From contig SSNU01000349.1 in NCBI GenBank assembly GCA_012064415.1, forward strand, positions 1 to 42,987: a stretch of DNA of 42,987 nucleotides. Reading direction: 5' to 3'. The notes under the pieces are model-generated. The model saw only the letters and a list, made by a program, of their open reading frames with translations, searched no databases and was not told the DNA's origin. This document shows positions 32,486-41,994 of this stretch, one piece after another. The DNA is from Gyrodactylus bullatarudis. Its lineage: Eukaryota > Platyhelminthes > Monogenea > Gyrodactylidea > Gyrodactylidae. Within the stretch, counting starts at the first letter, position 1. Every line of letters begins with the position of its first letter. The position numbers and the translations under genes were made by a program.

Positions 32486-32730
32486 AAGATTTTTTATTCA
32501 AATAAACTATCAAACTTAGATTTCTTCAATTTTTTCCTTCCTAGAGAGATTCTTTTTTAGACTAGATCTAGAAAGATACATTTCGATTTCTTTTTTAGTT
32601 AGAGCCTCTAACTTCAAGTTAGTAACTAAGTTAATGTAACTTAGAGGCTTAAAATCAAGATCCATTTGAAACAATTTTTACTGTATAAAGTTTATTTGTG
32701 TTTGTTTAAAATAACAAATTTTTCATAAAA

Positions 32731-33712
32731 ATGAACCAAGAAGTCGGCAGCTGGTGCCTCATCGAGAGTGACCCCGCAGTCTTCACTGAGCTGATAAAAG
32801 GTTATGGTAATTACATTTTTGTTTACTCCTCAGGTGTTGATGGATTGGAATGTGAAGAAATTTATGATATAAGTGATACTTCTTGTGTTAGTGATGCAAT
32901 TGGTTTCGTATTTCTCTTTAAACTTGAAAATTCCAAAGATGATGTGACTGAGTCTGAAAAGGAACCTCTCAAGGTTGACGATGACGTTTACTTTGCTAAA
33001 CAAATGTTTTCAAATACCTGTGCTACACAAGCTTTAATCAATCTTCTGATGAACACAGACAGTAAGCGTTTCAGCTTGGGTGATATTCTGGAAAATCTTA
33101 AAGCAGCGTCTCATGGATTGTCATCGAAAGACAAAGGATACTTTCTCGGTTCCTGTGAACAAATAAGGATGATTCACAATAGCTTTAGCAAGTAAATCGA
33201 TAAATAATGCTAATCTTTTCAGTCAGAATATGTTTTGCTTAGATAAGAATTTTGAGGAGCCTGATAAAGATAATTATCATTTTGTTACATATCTTCCTAT
33301 ACACCAAGCTATATATGAGTTAGATGGTCTCAAAGGGGACCCTATAAAGCATTGTCAAATTTCTAGTGGTCAAACATGGATTGAAGCTGCTAAGCCTGTC
33401 ATCATTGAACGAATGAATAAGAATAAAAATGGGAATTTTAGCTTAATGGCAGTTGTCCCTGATCGCCTAAAAGGTCTTGAAGAACAACTTCAAGAGATGA
33501 AAAAAGTTGAAAATCCTGATAGTGAAATTCTAAAAGATATTGAATACAGCATTCGTATGAAGAAGATTGAAAAGATGAGAACTTCAGCTGAATTGACTAA
33601 AAAACGACACAATTACTTGCCCATGGTTATCGAGGCTCTTAAACTAATGGCTAAAGAGAAGATTTTAGTCAAAGCAATTCATGAGTCAAAAGATGCTGCT
33701 GTCAAGGCATAA
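32731..33712 (+). CDS. UCHL5: Ubiquitin C-terminal hydrolase UCHL5 (UCH37), three exons with tiny introns
   Basis: Cysteine protease that removes ubiquitin. UCHL5 enzymes work at the proteasome through Rpn13/ADRM1 and in the INO80 complex. Exons are 32731-32806, 32834-33191 and 33223-33712, giving 307 residues. The product starts SWCLIESDPAVFTELIKGYG. Q82, C88 (SNTCATQA), H164 (NYHFVTYLP) and D179 (IYELDGL) form the oxyanion hole and triad at the human positions. The C-terminal KKRHNYLPMVIEALKLMA matches the UCHL5 tail that binds Rpn13. A Lys/Glu-rich helical linker precedes it and is shorter than in human UCHL5. The start ATAAAATGAACC follows a stop-rich A+T leader. All key residues are present, so it should be active. 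The 27-bp first intron is a multiple of three without a stop, so an annotation that missed it would add nine residues. Confidence 0.95.
32807..32833 (+). other. 27-bp intron 1 of UCHL5
   Basis: Begins GTAATTACATTTTTG and ends TTTACTCCTCAG, in phase 1. Removing it joins LIKGYG directly to VDGLECEEI, which aligns without a gap to the animal UCHL5 segment LIKGFG-CRGAQVEEI. Removal also brings C88, H164 and D179 to human numbering. Kept in, it would insert NYIFVYSSG into the catalytic domain. Confidence 0.85.
33192..33222 (+). other. 31-bp intron 2 of UCHL5
   Basis: Begins GTAAATCGATAAATAATG, contains GCTAATC, which fits a branch point, and ends TTTTCAG. It is phase 2: AA|T makes Asn145 and the protein reads HNSFSNQNMF, aligned to HNSFARQQMF of human UCHL5. 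Unlike intron 1 it shifts frame and has a stop if retained, so it is certain that something must be removed here. Confidence 0.92.
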
Positions 33713-33751
33713 AGTTATATTTCAAATTGATCAGTTTCATCAAATATCCTC

Positions 33752-33757
33752 AATAAA
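33752..33757 (+). terminator. Poly(A) signal AATAAA of UCHL5
   Basis: AATAAA lies 39 bases past the stop codon, the expected place for a compact gene. Confidence 0.6.
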
Positions 33758-33759
33758 AT

Positions 33760-34387
33760 GAATAATATTAACTAAAGTTAGACTTGAAATCTTACTCGAT
33801 ATGAATTGTTGATTAGATAGAATAGAAATTGTCTGCACTGGGGTATAATCGCAAAGAGAATACAAAAAACAACTATAGAATAATTAGTAATTCAGATGAC
33901 TTACTTAATCCATTTTTCAACGAACTTTCCATTTCAAATGGATAAATTATCCTAACAAATAAATGTTTTTCGGTCAGAAAAATCATCAAAATTTATTCCT
34001 TTTAAATGATATATTTTTCAAATTTATCATCTAAAATTTGGATGATCTGTATTCTAAATCCTATAGAACCTTGAATCAACTCAAGTTCTTTTTGAATTTT
34101 CAGTAGAAACCCATTAATGAAATTATTTTCACAATAAAATAAGGATTATACTTTAAAGTAGTTTTGTAATGAAATTAAAAAGAGGACCAACTAAGAACTC
34201 AACTTTCATGATCATTCATTCAAGGATAACCTCTAGAATACCGATCAAACACCTTTTAAAAGAATTTATTTAATAATATGATTTTTCATGAAATTTTTCA
34301 CAGTAATTTTTGGATAAAATGTTTTTAGAAGAGAATTAAGGGTAGACGAAACAAAAATTTCTTTAATATTGATTTAATTCTCAGAAT
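33760..34387. other. Intergenic, no supported feature
   Basis: A+T-rich. No open frame or repeat family recognised. Confidence 0.5.
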
Positions 34388-34623
34388 CTACACACAATCT
34401 TAAGACGTAAAAATACAGAATTCTTCCACGATAATTTTCTTTCATTCATAATTGTTGAGAGGGCTAATCAAGAAATACAAAAGAAAATGATGAATGCTTG
34501 GATAGAAGAGAAAACTCCAAAAAATGCTCTAAAGGTATTCTTTATTGTTCAGATGGTCAAAAATTTCTGTCGTAAATTGGGCCTAAATTTGCATTCCCTA
34601 AATGCCTCTTTGGGATTTTAACT
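34388..34623 (+). pseudogene. Integrase fragment (KRBA2-like, ERANQEIQKKMMNAWIEE)
   Basis: A continuous plus-strand frame without a start codon reads IIVERANQEIQKKMMNAWI, EEKTPKNALKVFFIVQMVK and NFCRKLGLNLHSLNASLGF, then a stop. This order matches the end of DDE integrases of the KRBA2/SCAND3 kind: SQGxVERANQ, then a helix, WMxxNxTxNW, LxxVQxxKN, HxxIxxSPYxxLFG. The SQG is replaced and the catalytic glutamate is kept in VERAN. The upstream two catalytic aspartates are not visible. It is a fragment left by a retroelement or integrase-bearing transposon. Confidence 0.5.
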
Positions 34624-34931
34624 TTTAATTTTTCTAGATCATTTTATGCGAGTCTATATAATATTTGGGCTCTTTTTATATAACTAGAGTATCTTGAAAG
34701 ATGATCTTTTTCTTTTCTCAATTCCAATAAAGCTATGAATTTGGTAATACCAAATTGGTATTTAGGATTTTTATGAAACTCTCATTTTTTCAGACCATTT
34801 TTACTGCTTGAAAATTAGTAAATCAGTTAAAATTGACAGTTCTTACACATACTGAATAGTGATAATTGGTTTATTTGTTTATTGGTGAGCCTGAAAAATG
34901 ATGTTTGATCCAACAAAAATTCTTGAATCGG
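34624..34931. other. Intergenic spacer between two transposon relics
   Basis: A+T-rich; includes AATTTGGTAATACCAAATTG, a short palindrome near 34737-34757. No gene. Confidence 0.5.
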
Positions 34932-35790
34932 TTAACCCTAGAACGGCATATTATGAAAATCGCATTTTCTGTAAATGGGTGTTTTTGGAACCCCTTGTTG
35001 AAAAAAGACCAAATATTGAGTTAAATAGTGATTTATTTAGAACATTGGAGGCACAAGTTAATACAATGCTCATAACAGATATTTTTTCTACAAATTTAAC
35101 AACACTGTTTCATTTTTGAATCTTTTTTTCTATCACAATAGTTGCATCTAGCTCTTTTACCAGACTTTGGACCAAATGTAATTCAGGAGCTTCTCGTTTC
35201 CTGTAGTCGATCAAACTTTTACAAATTTCATATATAAAGTCTCTTTTAGTTATGGTTTAGTTTAGTTTAGATTCTTTTTCTTCATTCTAATCGAATATAA
35301 TACATTGGCATTATAACCGGCCAAATCAAGAGTGTTCCAATACATAGCAAGAGGCCACCTTTTTGTTTCCTTTTGGATGAGTAGAATGTGGTTTCCAAAT
35401 ATATTACGAGACCTTAAACAATCATAAATTCCCAAGAAAAGCTGTAATTGATACTTATGGAGAGAGATCACAATCACATAGCCCAAACAAAATAGTTATT
35501 CAAGCAGATTCTTTCATATTATCTTGGAATCAATTCTATAGGAAAATTCTATTAAACTTCTGGTTGTCCTGGTGATGACTGATACCACTCAACAAATACT
35601 CCACGAACACACACTGTATTAGACACACTGTACATTGGTACTGCAGAAAACTTGATTCCATCCATCCAGTGATCCAGTACTATCCATTCAATCAGAGATA
35701 GAGAGGCCAATTAGTCAAATTATTTTTCCCTTTCACTTGAAAAATTTCATCCTCTTGAAGGGTAGACTGACTGACTCTTATCTGTATTTG
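34932..35790 (-). pseudogene. piggyBac transposase relic with intact TTAA end
   Basis: TTAA (34932-34935) is followed by CCCTAGAACGGCATATT, a typical piggyBac terminal repeat, so this is the 3' end. Reading the minus strand: VLDHWMDGIKFSAVPMYSV (about 35600-35690), then LHKYQLQLFLGIYD and KRWPLAMYWNTLDLAGYNAN (35262-35486), then, in another frame, GKRARCNYCDRKKDSKMKQ, a stop, and ICRKNICYEHC (35050-35180). These are the dimerisation/RWP-LD-x-A-x-NA block and the cysteine-rich zinc domain of piggyBac transposases, in order. At least two frameshifts and an in-frame stop in the zinc domain show it is dead. The catalytic N-terminal part and the other end are missing. The foldback at 35949 lies where they would be. 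The plus-strand frame 34898-35119 is a shadow. Confidence 0.8.
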
Positions 35791-35948
35791 ATTTACTTCC
35801 ACGTGAGAGAAACTTTAAACAAAATTTTGGCACTCTTTATCCACATTCCATAGTCATTTCTAATGATAACAAGGGTAATTTGAAAATGTTTAAAGCTTTT
35901 CTAATGACGTAACTCAAGGCTAGAGGGATACGTTGTCGATGGACATAA
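35791..35948. other. Spacer between piggyBac relic and A foldback
   Basis: Possibly more decayed piggyBac sequence, but no motif is readable. Confidence 0.35.
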
Positions 35949-36553
35949 AGAATTCCGAAAAGAATTTCATCTGACCAAAATTAGGCCGTTTTTCGAATTT
36001 CGAAAATGCACCAAATTTCCACTTTTTCAACTTTTGAACCCAAAATTTTTATCGATTTCGATGATTCGAAGCAGTTAAGTACTGATATTTGGGATGAAAA
36101 TTAGACGATGAATTCGAATTCACCTGCAGAAGTTCATTGAAATTCGTCATTACTGTGGGAAATCGAACCATTTGAGATTTTCGATTATCATGAAGGCAAA
36201 TTATCCAAAATCTTGAAGTCTAACTTTTTCTCGGAAACAGTAAGATCTTGGTTATCTCTATCGCCAAATTCAAATTCTTCGTTCAATGTTGTTCCCAAAT
36301 ATCAGTACTTAACTGCTTCGAATCATCGAAATCGATAAAAAATTTTGGGTTCAAAAGTTGAAAAAGTGGAAATTTGGTGCATTTTCGAAATTCGAAAAAC
36401 GGCCTAATTTTGGTCAGATGAAATTCTTTTGAATATCAATAACTTATTAGCTCATTTCATTAAGAATTCAAAAAATTATTTTTTTTCTGTGAATGAGGGA
36501 AAATATCGAGATTTTTCTAAAAATAGTAAAGTCTCATCTTCATGTCAATTAGG
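35949..36553. mobile_element. Foldback family A copy lacking its left tip
   Basis: Starts at the GAAAAGAATTTCATCTGACC position of the left arm and ends with the complete right tip CTCATCTTCATGTCAATTAG. The inner arms (TTCAACTTTTGAACCCAAAA against its complement) pair well. No coding capacity. Confidence 0.75.
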
Positions 36554-36599
36554 ATTGAAGCCCACAATGTGAACTTGCATTAGTAATATTTTTGGCCAA
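36554..36599. repeat. 46-bp block shared with 6172-6217, inverted
   Basis: ATTGAAGCCCACAATGTGAA followed by CTTGCATTAGTAATATTTTT and GGCCAA is the exact reverse complement of 6172-6217 as far as I can read. Here it joins an A foldback to a C foldback. There it lies inside the TTAA element at 4968-6320. Confidence 0.75.
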
Positions 36600-36625
36600 A
36601 TAACTTGGTATCTTTATATAAAGCG

Positions 36626-37358
36626 AATTAATATGAAGATGAGAATTTATGATTTTTACAATATTATTTTTTCATCAGGGAATCGAATTTGATCAATATC
36701 TTTTGGAATATAGATCGTAGGTTCCACTTTCAGGATCCGAAGAAAAAAAAATTTGAAAAACATCAAATTTTAAGAAAGTTATGGCATATTTCAAATCTAG
36801 CGATGGCACCGAATTCCCTTTTTTTGAACTTTGAGGTGAAAATTTGCGTTGATTTTAAAGTGAGAGAGCGATCAAAAGTTGATTTTTAGGATTATGATTA
36901 GTCAAAGAACCCGATTATGAGCATAAAAATTTCAATGGATTCGCCAATTTCCAGGGATCTTGAATCATAAAAATTTCTTCGATTTTCAAGTAGTGAAAAT
37001 GTTCAAAAAATCAAAATTCGATTTTCACACGAAGATGGGTGGATTCTCAAAATCTGAATCAGCATATTTGATTTCTTTGACTAATCATGATCCTAAAAAT
37101 CAACTTTTGATCCCTCTCTCACTTTAAAATCAACGCAAATTTTCACCTCAAAGTTCAAAAAAAGGGAATTCGGTGCCATCGCTAGATTTGAAAAATGCCA
37201 TAGCTTTCTTAAAATTTGATTTTTTTCAAATTTTTTTTCTTCAGATCCTCAAAGTGGAACCTATGATCTATATTCCAAAAATCTTGATCAAATTCGATTT
37301 CCTGATGAAAAAATTTATAATTTTGTGAAAATCATAAATTCCCATCTTCATATTAATT
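36626..37358. mobile_element. Foldback family C, complete copy (733 bp)
   Basis: Tips AATTAATATGAAGATGAGAA and complement CCCATCTTCATATTAATT pair (36626 with 37358). The arms contain AGTTATGGCATATTTCAAAT and the CCCTCTCTCACTT block and pair for about 280 bp. The tip ATGAAGATGAGAATTTA is shared with family A, so A and C are probably branches of one superfamily. The plus-strand frame 36689-36889 is arm sequence and not a gene. Confidence 0.85.
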
Positions 37359-38245
37359 AGGTGTAGATAAACATCGTTTTCTTTTTAAAAATTCCATGCC
37401 TGTTTTTACAAATTTCGCTTTTTACATTTTCCCAAACTATACCCGAACCTCGTAAGATAGGAGAATTCACTTTTATATCTCGATAAAAGTTCGTGACCTA
37501 ACTATCACCCGTGTTATCAAATAGTTATTTGAAACAAATATTCTATTTATCTTCAATTTTGTCGAGACTTTGAAATTTATTCAATTGGGTTGAAAATCTT
37601 AGGATTTGGAATTGATATCTTGAGTTAGAATCAAGCCCTTTGGTTAAATAACTGATGAACTATTCCCAAAAAATAGACACCTATGTTATTTTTATTAAAA
37701 GTTTAATTTAATTTATATCTACTGTTTATTAAAGACAATATCATTAGTAAAAATATTCCTGATCGATCATGACCAATTGCTTGATTACTCATTGGAAAAT
37801 TTTTACAAATGTCGAAAATGAGTGAGAATGTTTTTTGGGAATTAATCCTACGACAACGCTTATGAAATGGAAGGAAAGTATCTCTCTGTGTCTACATTGA
37901 ATAATTTAATTTGGATAAAAAAATTTCAATTAGTTTAATGTTCGTTTTCGATTTTTTGGAAGGTGTTGCATGTATTTTAATTTCCGAAAGAGGGCATTGT
38001 TCTCATTTTGATGAGTTTTTCTAAATAAAAAGAATCCTCTAATTGCATTAAATACACTGCTAACAATTTATCTTATATTTTTACTCAATTTACATTTAAT
38101 TAATTGGGTCATTTAGAATAACTAAAGGATCTTCAATTGATAATAACTGTAGAGTGTGAGAAGTATATTGACCACCCTAGAATTTGTAGATATATAAGAA
38201 AAGATATTTTATTCGTATAAATGTACATTTCTTTACGGTTCATCA
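37359..38245. other. Intergenic, no supported feature
   Basis: A+T-rich. No open frame or repeat family recognised. Confidence 0.5.
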
Positions 38246-39841
38246 GTAATGACTAGGGCGGTCGAAAAATTAGCAATATTTTCTAAAAAAAGGCAAAATT
38301 TTGCCAATATTTAGCATTTTTTAGCAGATTTAAGATTTACTTTTTAGCAAAAATAGCAAAATCGAAAAATTTTTAGCAAAAAATTAGTAAATTAAAATTC
38401 TTGATAAATATTATTATATTTTATTCTTTATTAGCATACAAATTAAAATACTTATTAAAGTTATCATTTTTAAAATTTTTACACTTTGTATAAAAATATT
38501 TCATCCTCGAAAAGCATCTCTCGACTTCTGTTGATGTAGGGGTGCAAAAAAGTAACAGATTGTATGCTCTCGGGCTTATATTCTTACCATACTCGAACTA
38601 TCATTTTTTTCTAATCGTTCTTCAATGTATCTTTTTATTTGGCATGGATCCTCTTCAAAGCAAAATATCTTGAGCTCTCCTCACAGATGTCTTGCGGTTT
38701 TCAATGGGTTTAATAAAGTTAAGGATGTCTTTATAGCATCGATTAATCGTCGCAAGATCATTTGGTAAATTCTCATCATTGAGAATATTTTTAACATTTT
38801 GCATGATAATTCCATCTGAGCTCTCATTATGAAAAATTCTCCTGACCTCTGGTAAATATTCACAATAGTAGTTTACTGCTTCTAGCCATGTACCCCATCT
38901 TGTCGTTATTGGAGTAGGAGGCAAGCCAATATTTGAAAAAAGCTCTTGGCGAAATTTGTTCTTCACAGTAGCAGCTTTAACCGACGAGATTAGTCTATCA
39001 ACATTGGGATTTTTCTCTTTAATAATCATCGCGCAATTGTGTAAAAGATGGGCAAAGCATGTTACGTGAAACAATTTAGGAAATTTTTCTTTCAAATATA
39101 ATTTTGCCTTGGTCATCTAAGAAGTAGCATCAGAAATAAGAAGTTATCTTCTTTTATACTATAATCTTCTATGACAGGTCTCCTATGAGAATCGCACAAA
39201 TGCGCTTTTCGTTAACTTTGCTTTCATCGATAACCATGAATATTGGCTTTTCACTTATGCAATTTTTTATTCTCACATGTTCTTCTTCAAAAAATTCATC
39301 AATAAATGTCCTCGCTGTTGATGGTGAACAAGACTTAAGACCTAAATTTGAAAACATCTCCTTTATAGCAGGGTCATCAAGTTTATGGAGAGGTAATCCA
39401 ATTTTGATAAATCCTTTCGCAATGATTGCATTTGTATCGTTATTGAATTTAGCTTTATTGTTTTCAGATCTTATTTTAACAGCTCTTTCGTGCTTTTGAG
39501 TGAGCTAGTGCTTAGAGAAACAATCCTTCTTAGTACCTTTGAAGCTTGATCTGCATACCAAACATTTTATTTGTCCCAATTCTTGATCTTCAATTTTGTT
39601 TCTTGGACTATAGAAGCTTTCGGATGGCAAGTGGAATCATATTTTGTCAAATGAAGTAACAACTTACTTAAAGAATATATAAAATTTTAGCAAATATAGA
39701 AAAAATAGCAAGATTTTAGCAATTTAAAAACGAAATTAGAGAACTTGTGAATTCAAAAATTATACCATTAGAATTATCAGATTTTCAATAGTCATATATC
39801 AAATTTAGCAAAATTAGCATTTTGACCGCCCTAGTAATGAC
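38246..39841 (-). mobile_element. hAT transposon, 1580 bp, with 8-bp target duplication
   Basis: GTAATGAC at 38246-38253 and again at 39834-39841 is a perfect 8-bp target duplication, the hAT signature. The terminal repeats begin TAGGGCGGTC at both ends (38254 inward, 39833 inward). Inside each end are clusters of TTAGCAAAA/TTTTAGCA words, probably transposase binding sites: about five on the left (38275-38400) and five on the right (39680-39820). The interior carries a broken transposase gene on the minus strand. All ends are intact, so the element could be mobilised only if a matching transposase exists elsewhere. Confidence 0.92.
38480..39660 (-). pseudogene. hAT-family transposase, inactivated
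   Basis: In order on the minus strand: a BED-like zinc finger (IKCLVCRSSF … CFSKH, stop, LTQKHERAV, about 39480-39575), LGLKSCSPSTARTFIDEFF, the first catalytic Asp in PIFMVIDESKVNEKR (39169-39260), the second in LISDATS (about 39120-39135), the insertion-domain start CFAHLLHNC with TTRWGTWLEAVNYY (38655-39116), and the C-terminal dimerisation motif TSTEVERCFSRMK (about 38500-38545). In-frame stops follow the zinc finger His and SDATS, and frames shift after 38658 and again near 38580. Domain order and complement are otherwise complete, so it died by small lesions. Confidence 0.88.
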
Positions 39842-39909
39842 ACAAATAATGATAAAAGTTTAAAATTCATTGAAAGAAGTATAGTAAAAGTTGAAACATA
39901 TAAGAATAT

Positions 39910-40580
39910 AATGTGAGCTGAAAAAACACCAAAACTCTTCAATAAATAGCAACAGTGAAGAGAAAAGTGAAAAAGCTCACATAGGCCATGGTAATTGAAG
40001 ATTATAAGAGTAATTTTTCTGAACACTCAGGTTTGGTTTAAAGTGATTGATGAAGAATTTCTCCTTCACCCACAAATCTGTGCTGTTATCACCCGCATTT
40101 TTATACAAAATTGAGAAAACAGAAATTGAAGCTTCATGATTTTCCTGTTTGATGTGTCTTGCCACTGCTGTATCCTTCTTTAAATGATCATTTTTTGAGA
40201 GGAGAAGAGAAAGTGGACAGTTACCAATTGATCCATACATAAAAAGAAGACCAAATACGTAACTGCTCACTAACATAAGAGAAACACCACTCCCTCCCCA
40301 TAAACGTTCCCAAACCAGCCGATAAGAGGATGCAAATTTTGTTAATTTATCTAATATATAAATCAAGCCAGTGTAAGAGTCTGACGAGATCCGGCGAAAT
40401 AAAAGCTTTATCACTAATTATTTTTCTTGTCTCCAAATCCTCATAATGAGTTCCAACTCATCACCAGAAAAAAATTTCCTAATAGTTCTCGCATTGGAAT
40501 TTTTAAATCAAGAGAGTCTTTTCTTCGGGTTTTAGTAAATCCTTATGAATCATACTGAATAATCTTTGGGTTTTAAATAC
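39910..40580 (-). repeat. Repeat E, best copy, with a 145-codon open frame
   Basis: The minus strand is open from 40414 to 39977. It starts inside motif D (GTGATAAAGCTTTTATTTCG), with a GTG and not ATG, and includes ISSDSYTGLIYILDKL, SYVFGLLFMYGSIG, TAVARHIKQENHEAS, FSILYKNAGDNS and KEKFFINHFKPNLS. The last part (AVARHI-x-x-x-NHE … KEKFFI-x-x-x-KPNLS) resembles the C-terminal end of GIY-YIG-type nuclease regions of Penelope-like elements, but no clear GIY or YIG is seen, so this is tentative. Decayed copies lie at 1873-2165 and 13566-14152. It is probably the 3' end of a retroelement. Confidence 0.45.
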
Positions 40581-40820
40581 AATTTTCAATTGTTTATTAT
40601 TATAATGTTGAACCCCGGAACAATGAACGTTTCAGACCCAAATTAATCAATGATTTTAAACCGACATAATCTATCTATTCATCCTCGCAATAACCCTTTG
40701 CCAGTTGACCAAGGCAAGGATCCCAATAATTCCTGTTTTATAAACATTTTCTTAACCGAATTAAATCTTAAAAATGAGTAACATCATTGATAGTGTGACA
40801 AATTAAACAAATATCTAAAG
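40581..40820. other. Intergenic spacer
   Basis: Nothing recognisable. Confidence 0.5.
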
Positions 40821-41383
40821 CTAGTTTACATGAAGATGAGAATTTACTATTTTAACAAAAAAAATTTCATCTTTTGAACCCAAAATTTTTATTGATTTCG
40901 ATGATTCAAGCAGTGAATGGGATGAAAATTGAACGAAGAATTTGAATTTGGCCAAGATCTTACTGTTTCCGAGAAAAAGTTAGACTTCAAGATTTTGGAT
41001 AATTTGCCTTCATGATAATCGAAAATCTCAAATGGTTTGATTTCCCACAGTAATGACGAATTTCAGTGAGCTTCTGCAGGTGAATTCGAATTCATCGTCT
41101 AATTTTAATCCCAAATATCAGTACTTAACTGCTTCGAATAATCGAAATCGATGAAAATTTTGGGTTTAAAAGTCGAAAAAGTGGAAATTTGGTGCATTTT
41201 CGAAATTCAAAAAACGGCCTAATTTTGATCAGGTTGAATTCTTTTCGAAATTTTTTCAAATATCCACTTCTTATAAGCTCATTCCGTTTTAGAATTCAAT
41301 AAATTATTTCCTTCTGTAAATCTGGAGAAAAATATTGAGTTTTTTGTAAAAATAGTAAATTCTCATCTTCATGTCAATTAGGT
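40821..41383. mobile_element. Foldback family A copy, left arm partly deleted
   Basis: Starts TTTACATGAAGATGAGAATT and jumps to TCTTTTGAACCCAAAATTTT, then continues to a full right arm ending CTCATCTTCATGTCAATTAG. The missing piece corresponds to about 150 bp of the left arm. Confidence 0.75.
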
Positions 41384-41454
41384 TTACATGAAGCGCCTAC
41401 ATTGCAAAAGTTTGGAGGTTCAAAATGATGAAATACCGAGGTGGGTTAGAATAA

Positions 41455-41994
41455 ATCTCTGTATCACTTTATTTTGGATTCTCTAAGAATGAGAGTATGA
41501 AATTCGAAGATTTATGGAGACATGATTTTGGAGCTCAGGTTGTCAAGGAATCAATGAGCTATTTTAGATTCACAGTCATCAAAAAGTACATAAGATTTGA
41601 TAATAAATTATATCGAGATATTGGACAAAATAGAGATAAACTCGCTCTAATACTGATTGTATATTTCAAGAGTTAATTTCAAACTGCTAAAAGTCATACA
41701 CACCCTAAGAGCAAATAATTGTTGATGAAATACAATTTACTGATTTCCTTTCGCGGTAGAGGTCCATTCACAGCTCACATACGGATGATATTTATTTCAC
41801 ACTACCAGCAGTCATTCACAGTGTATTACACACCCTCAGAACAAATAACTGTTGATGAACAACTGATTTCTTTTCAGAGTTTACAAGACATAGTAAACCC
41901 AGTAAATATGGAATTAAAGTTTGACTTGCGTGTGAAGCAACAAACAACAGATGACAGTGGACCTAATTCGTGTGGATTTTCTCTGTGTTTTTGA
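41455..41994 (+). pseudogene. piggyBac transposase relic, N-terminal/catalytic region
   Basis: 41455-41676 reads SVSLYFGFSKNESMKFEDLW, then MSYFRFTVIKKYIRFDNKLY and DIGQNRDKLALI before a stop. This is the region before and at the first catalytic domain of piggyBac (MSRNRF … LRFDD … DKL). Then 41719-41994 encodes ISFRGRGPFTAHIR and, downstream, YYTPSEQITVDEQLISFQ, the TVDEQLxxFxGR block. The acidic-rich YTP-x-E-x-I-x-VDE segment is present twice, at 41698-41755 (frameshifted) and 41829-41878, which is not normal for the family. No ends or zinc domain are visible. It is on the opposite strand from the 34932 relic and so is a second element. Confidence 0.7.

Noticed and set aside
32807..32833. 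A nine-residue insertion NYIFVYSSG in UCHL5
   Set aside because: GT/AG borders, T-rich content, the gap-free alignment and human-identical triad numbering after removal favour an intron.
33230..33712. A separate gene starting at ATG 33230
   Set aside because: It contains only the second half of the UCHL5 catalytic domain and joins the first part through a 31-bp intron.
39185..39499. A 104-codon plus-strand gene
   Set aside because: It is the reverse strand of the hAT transposase relic, whose motifs are clear on the minus strand.
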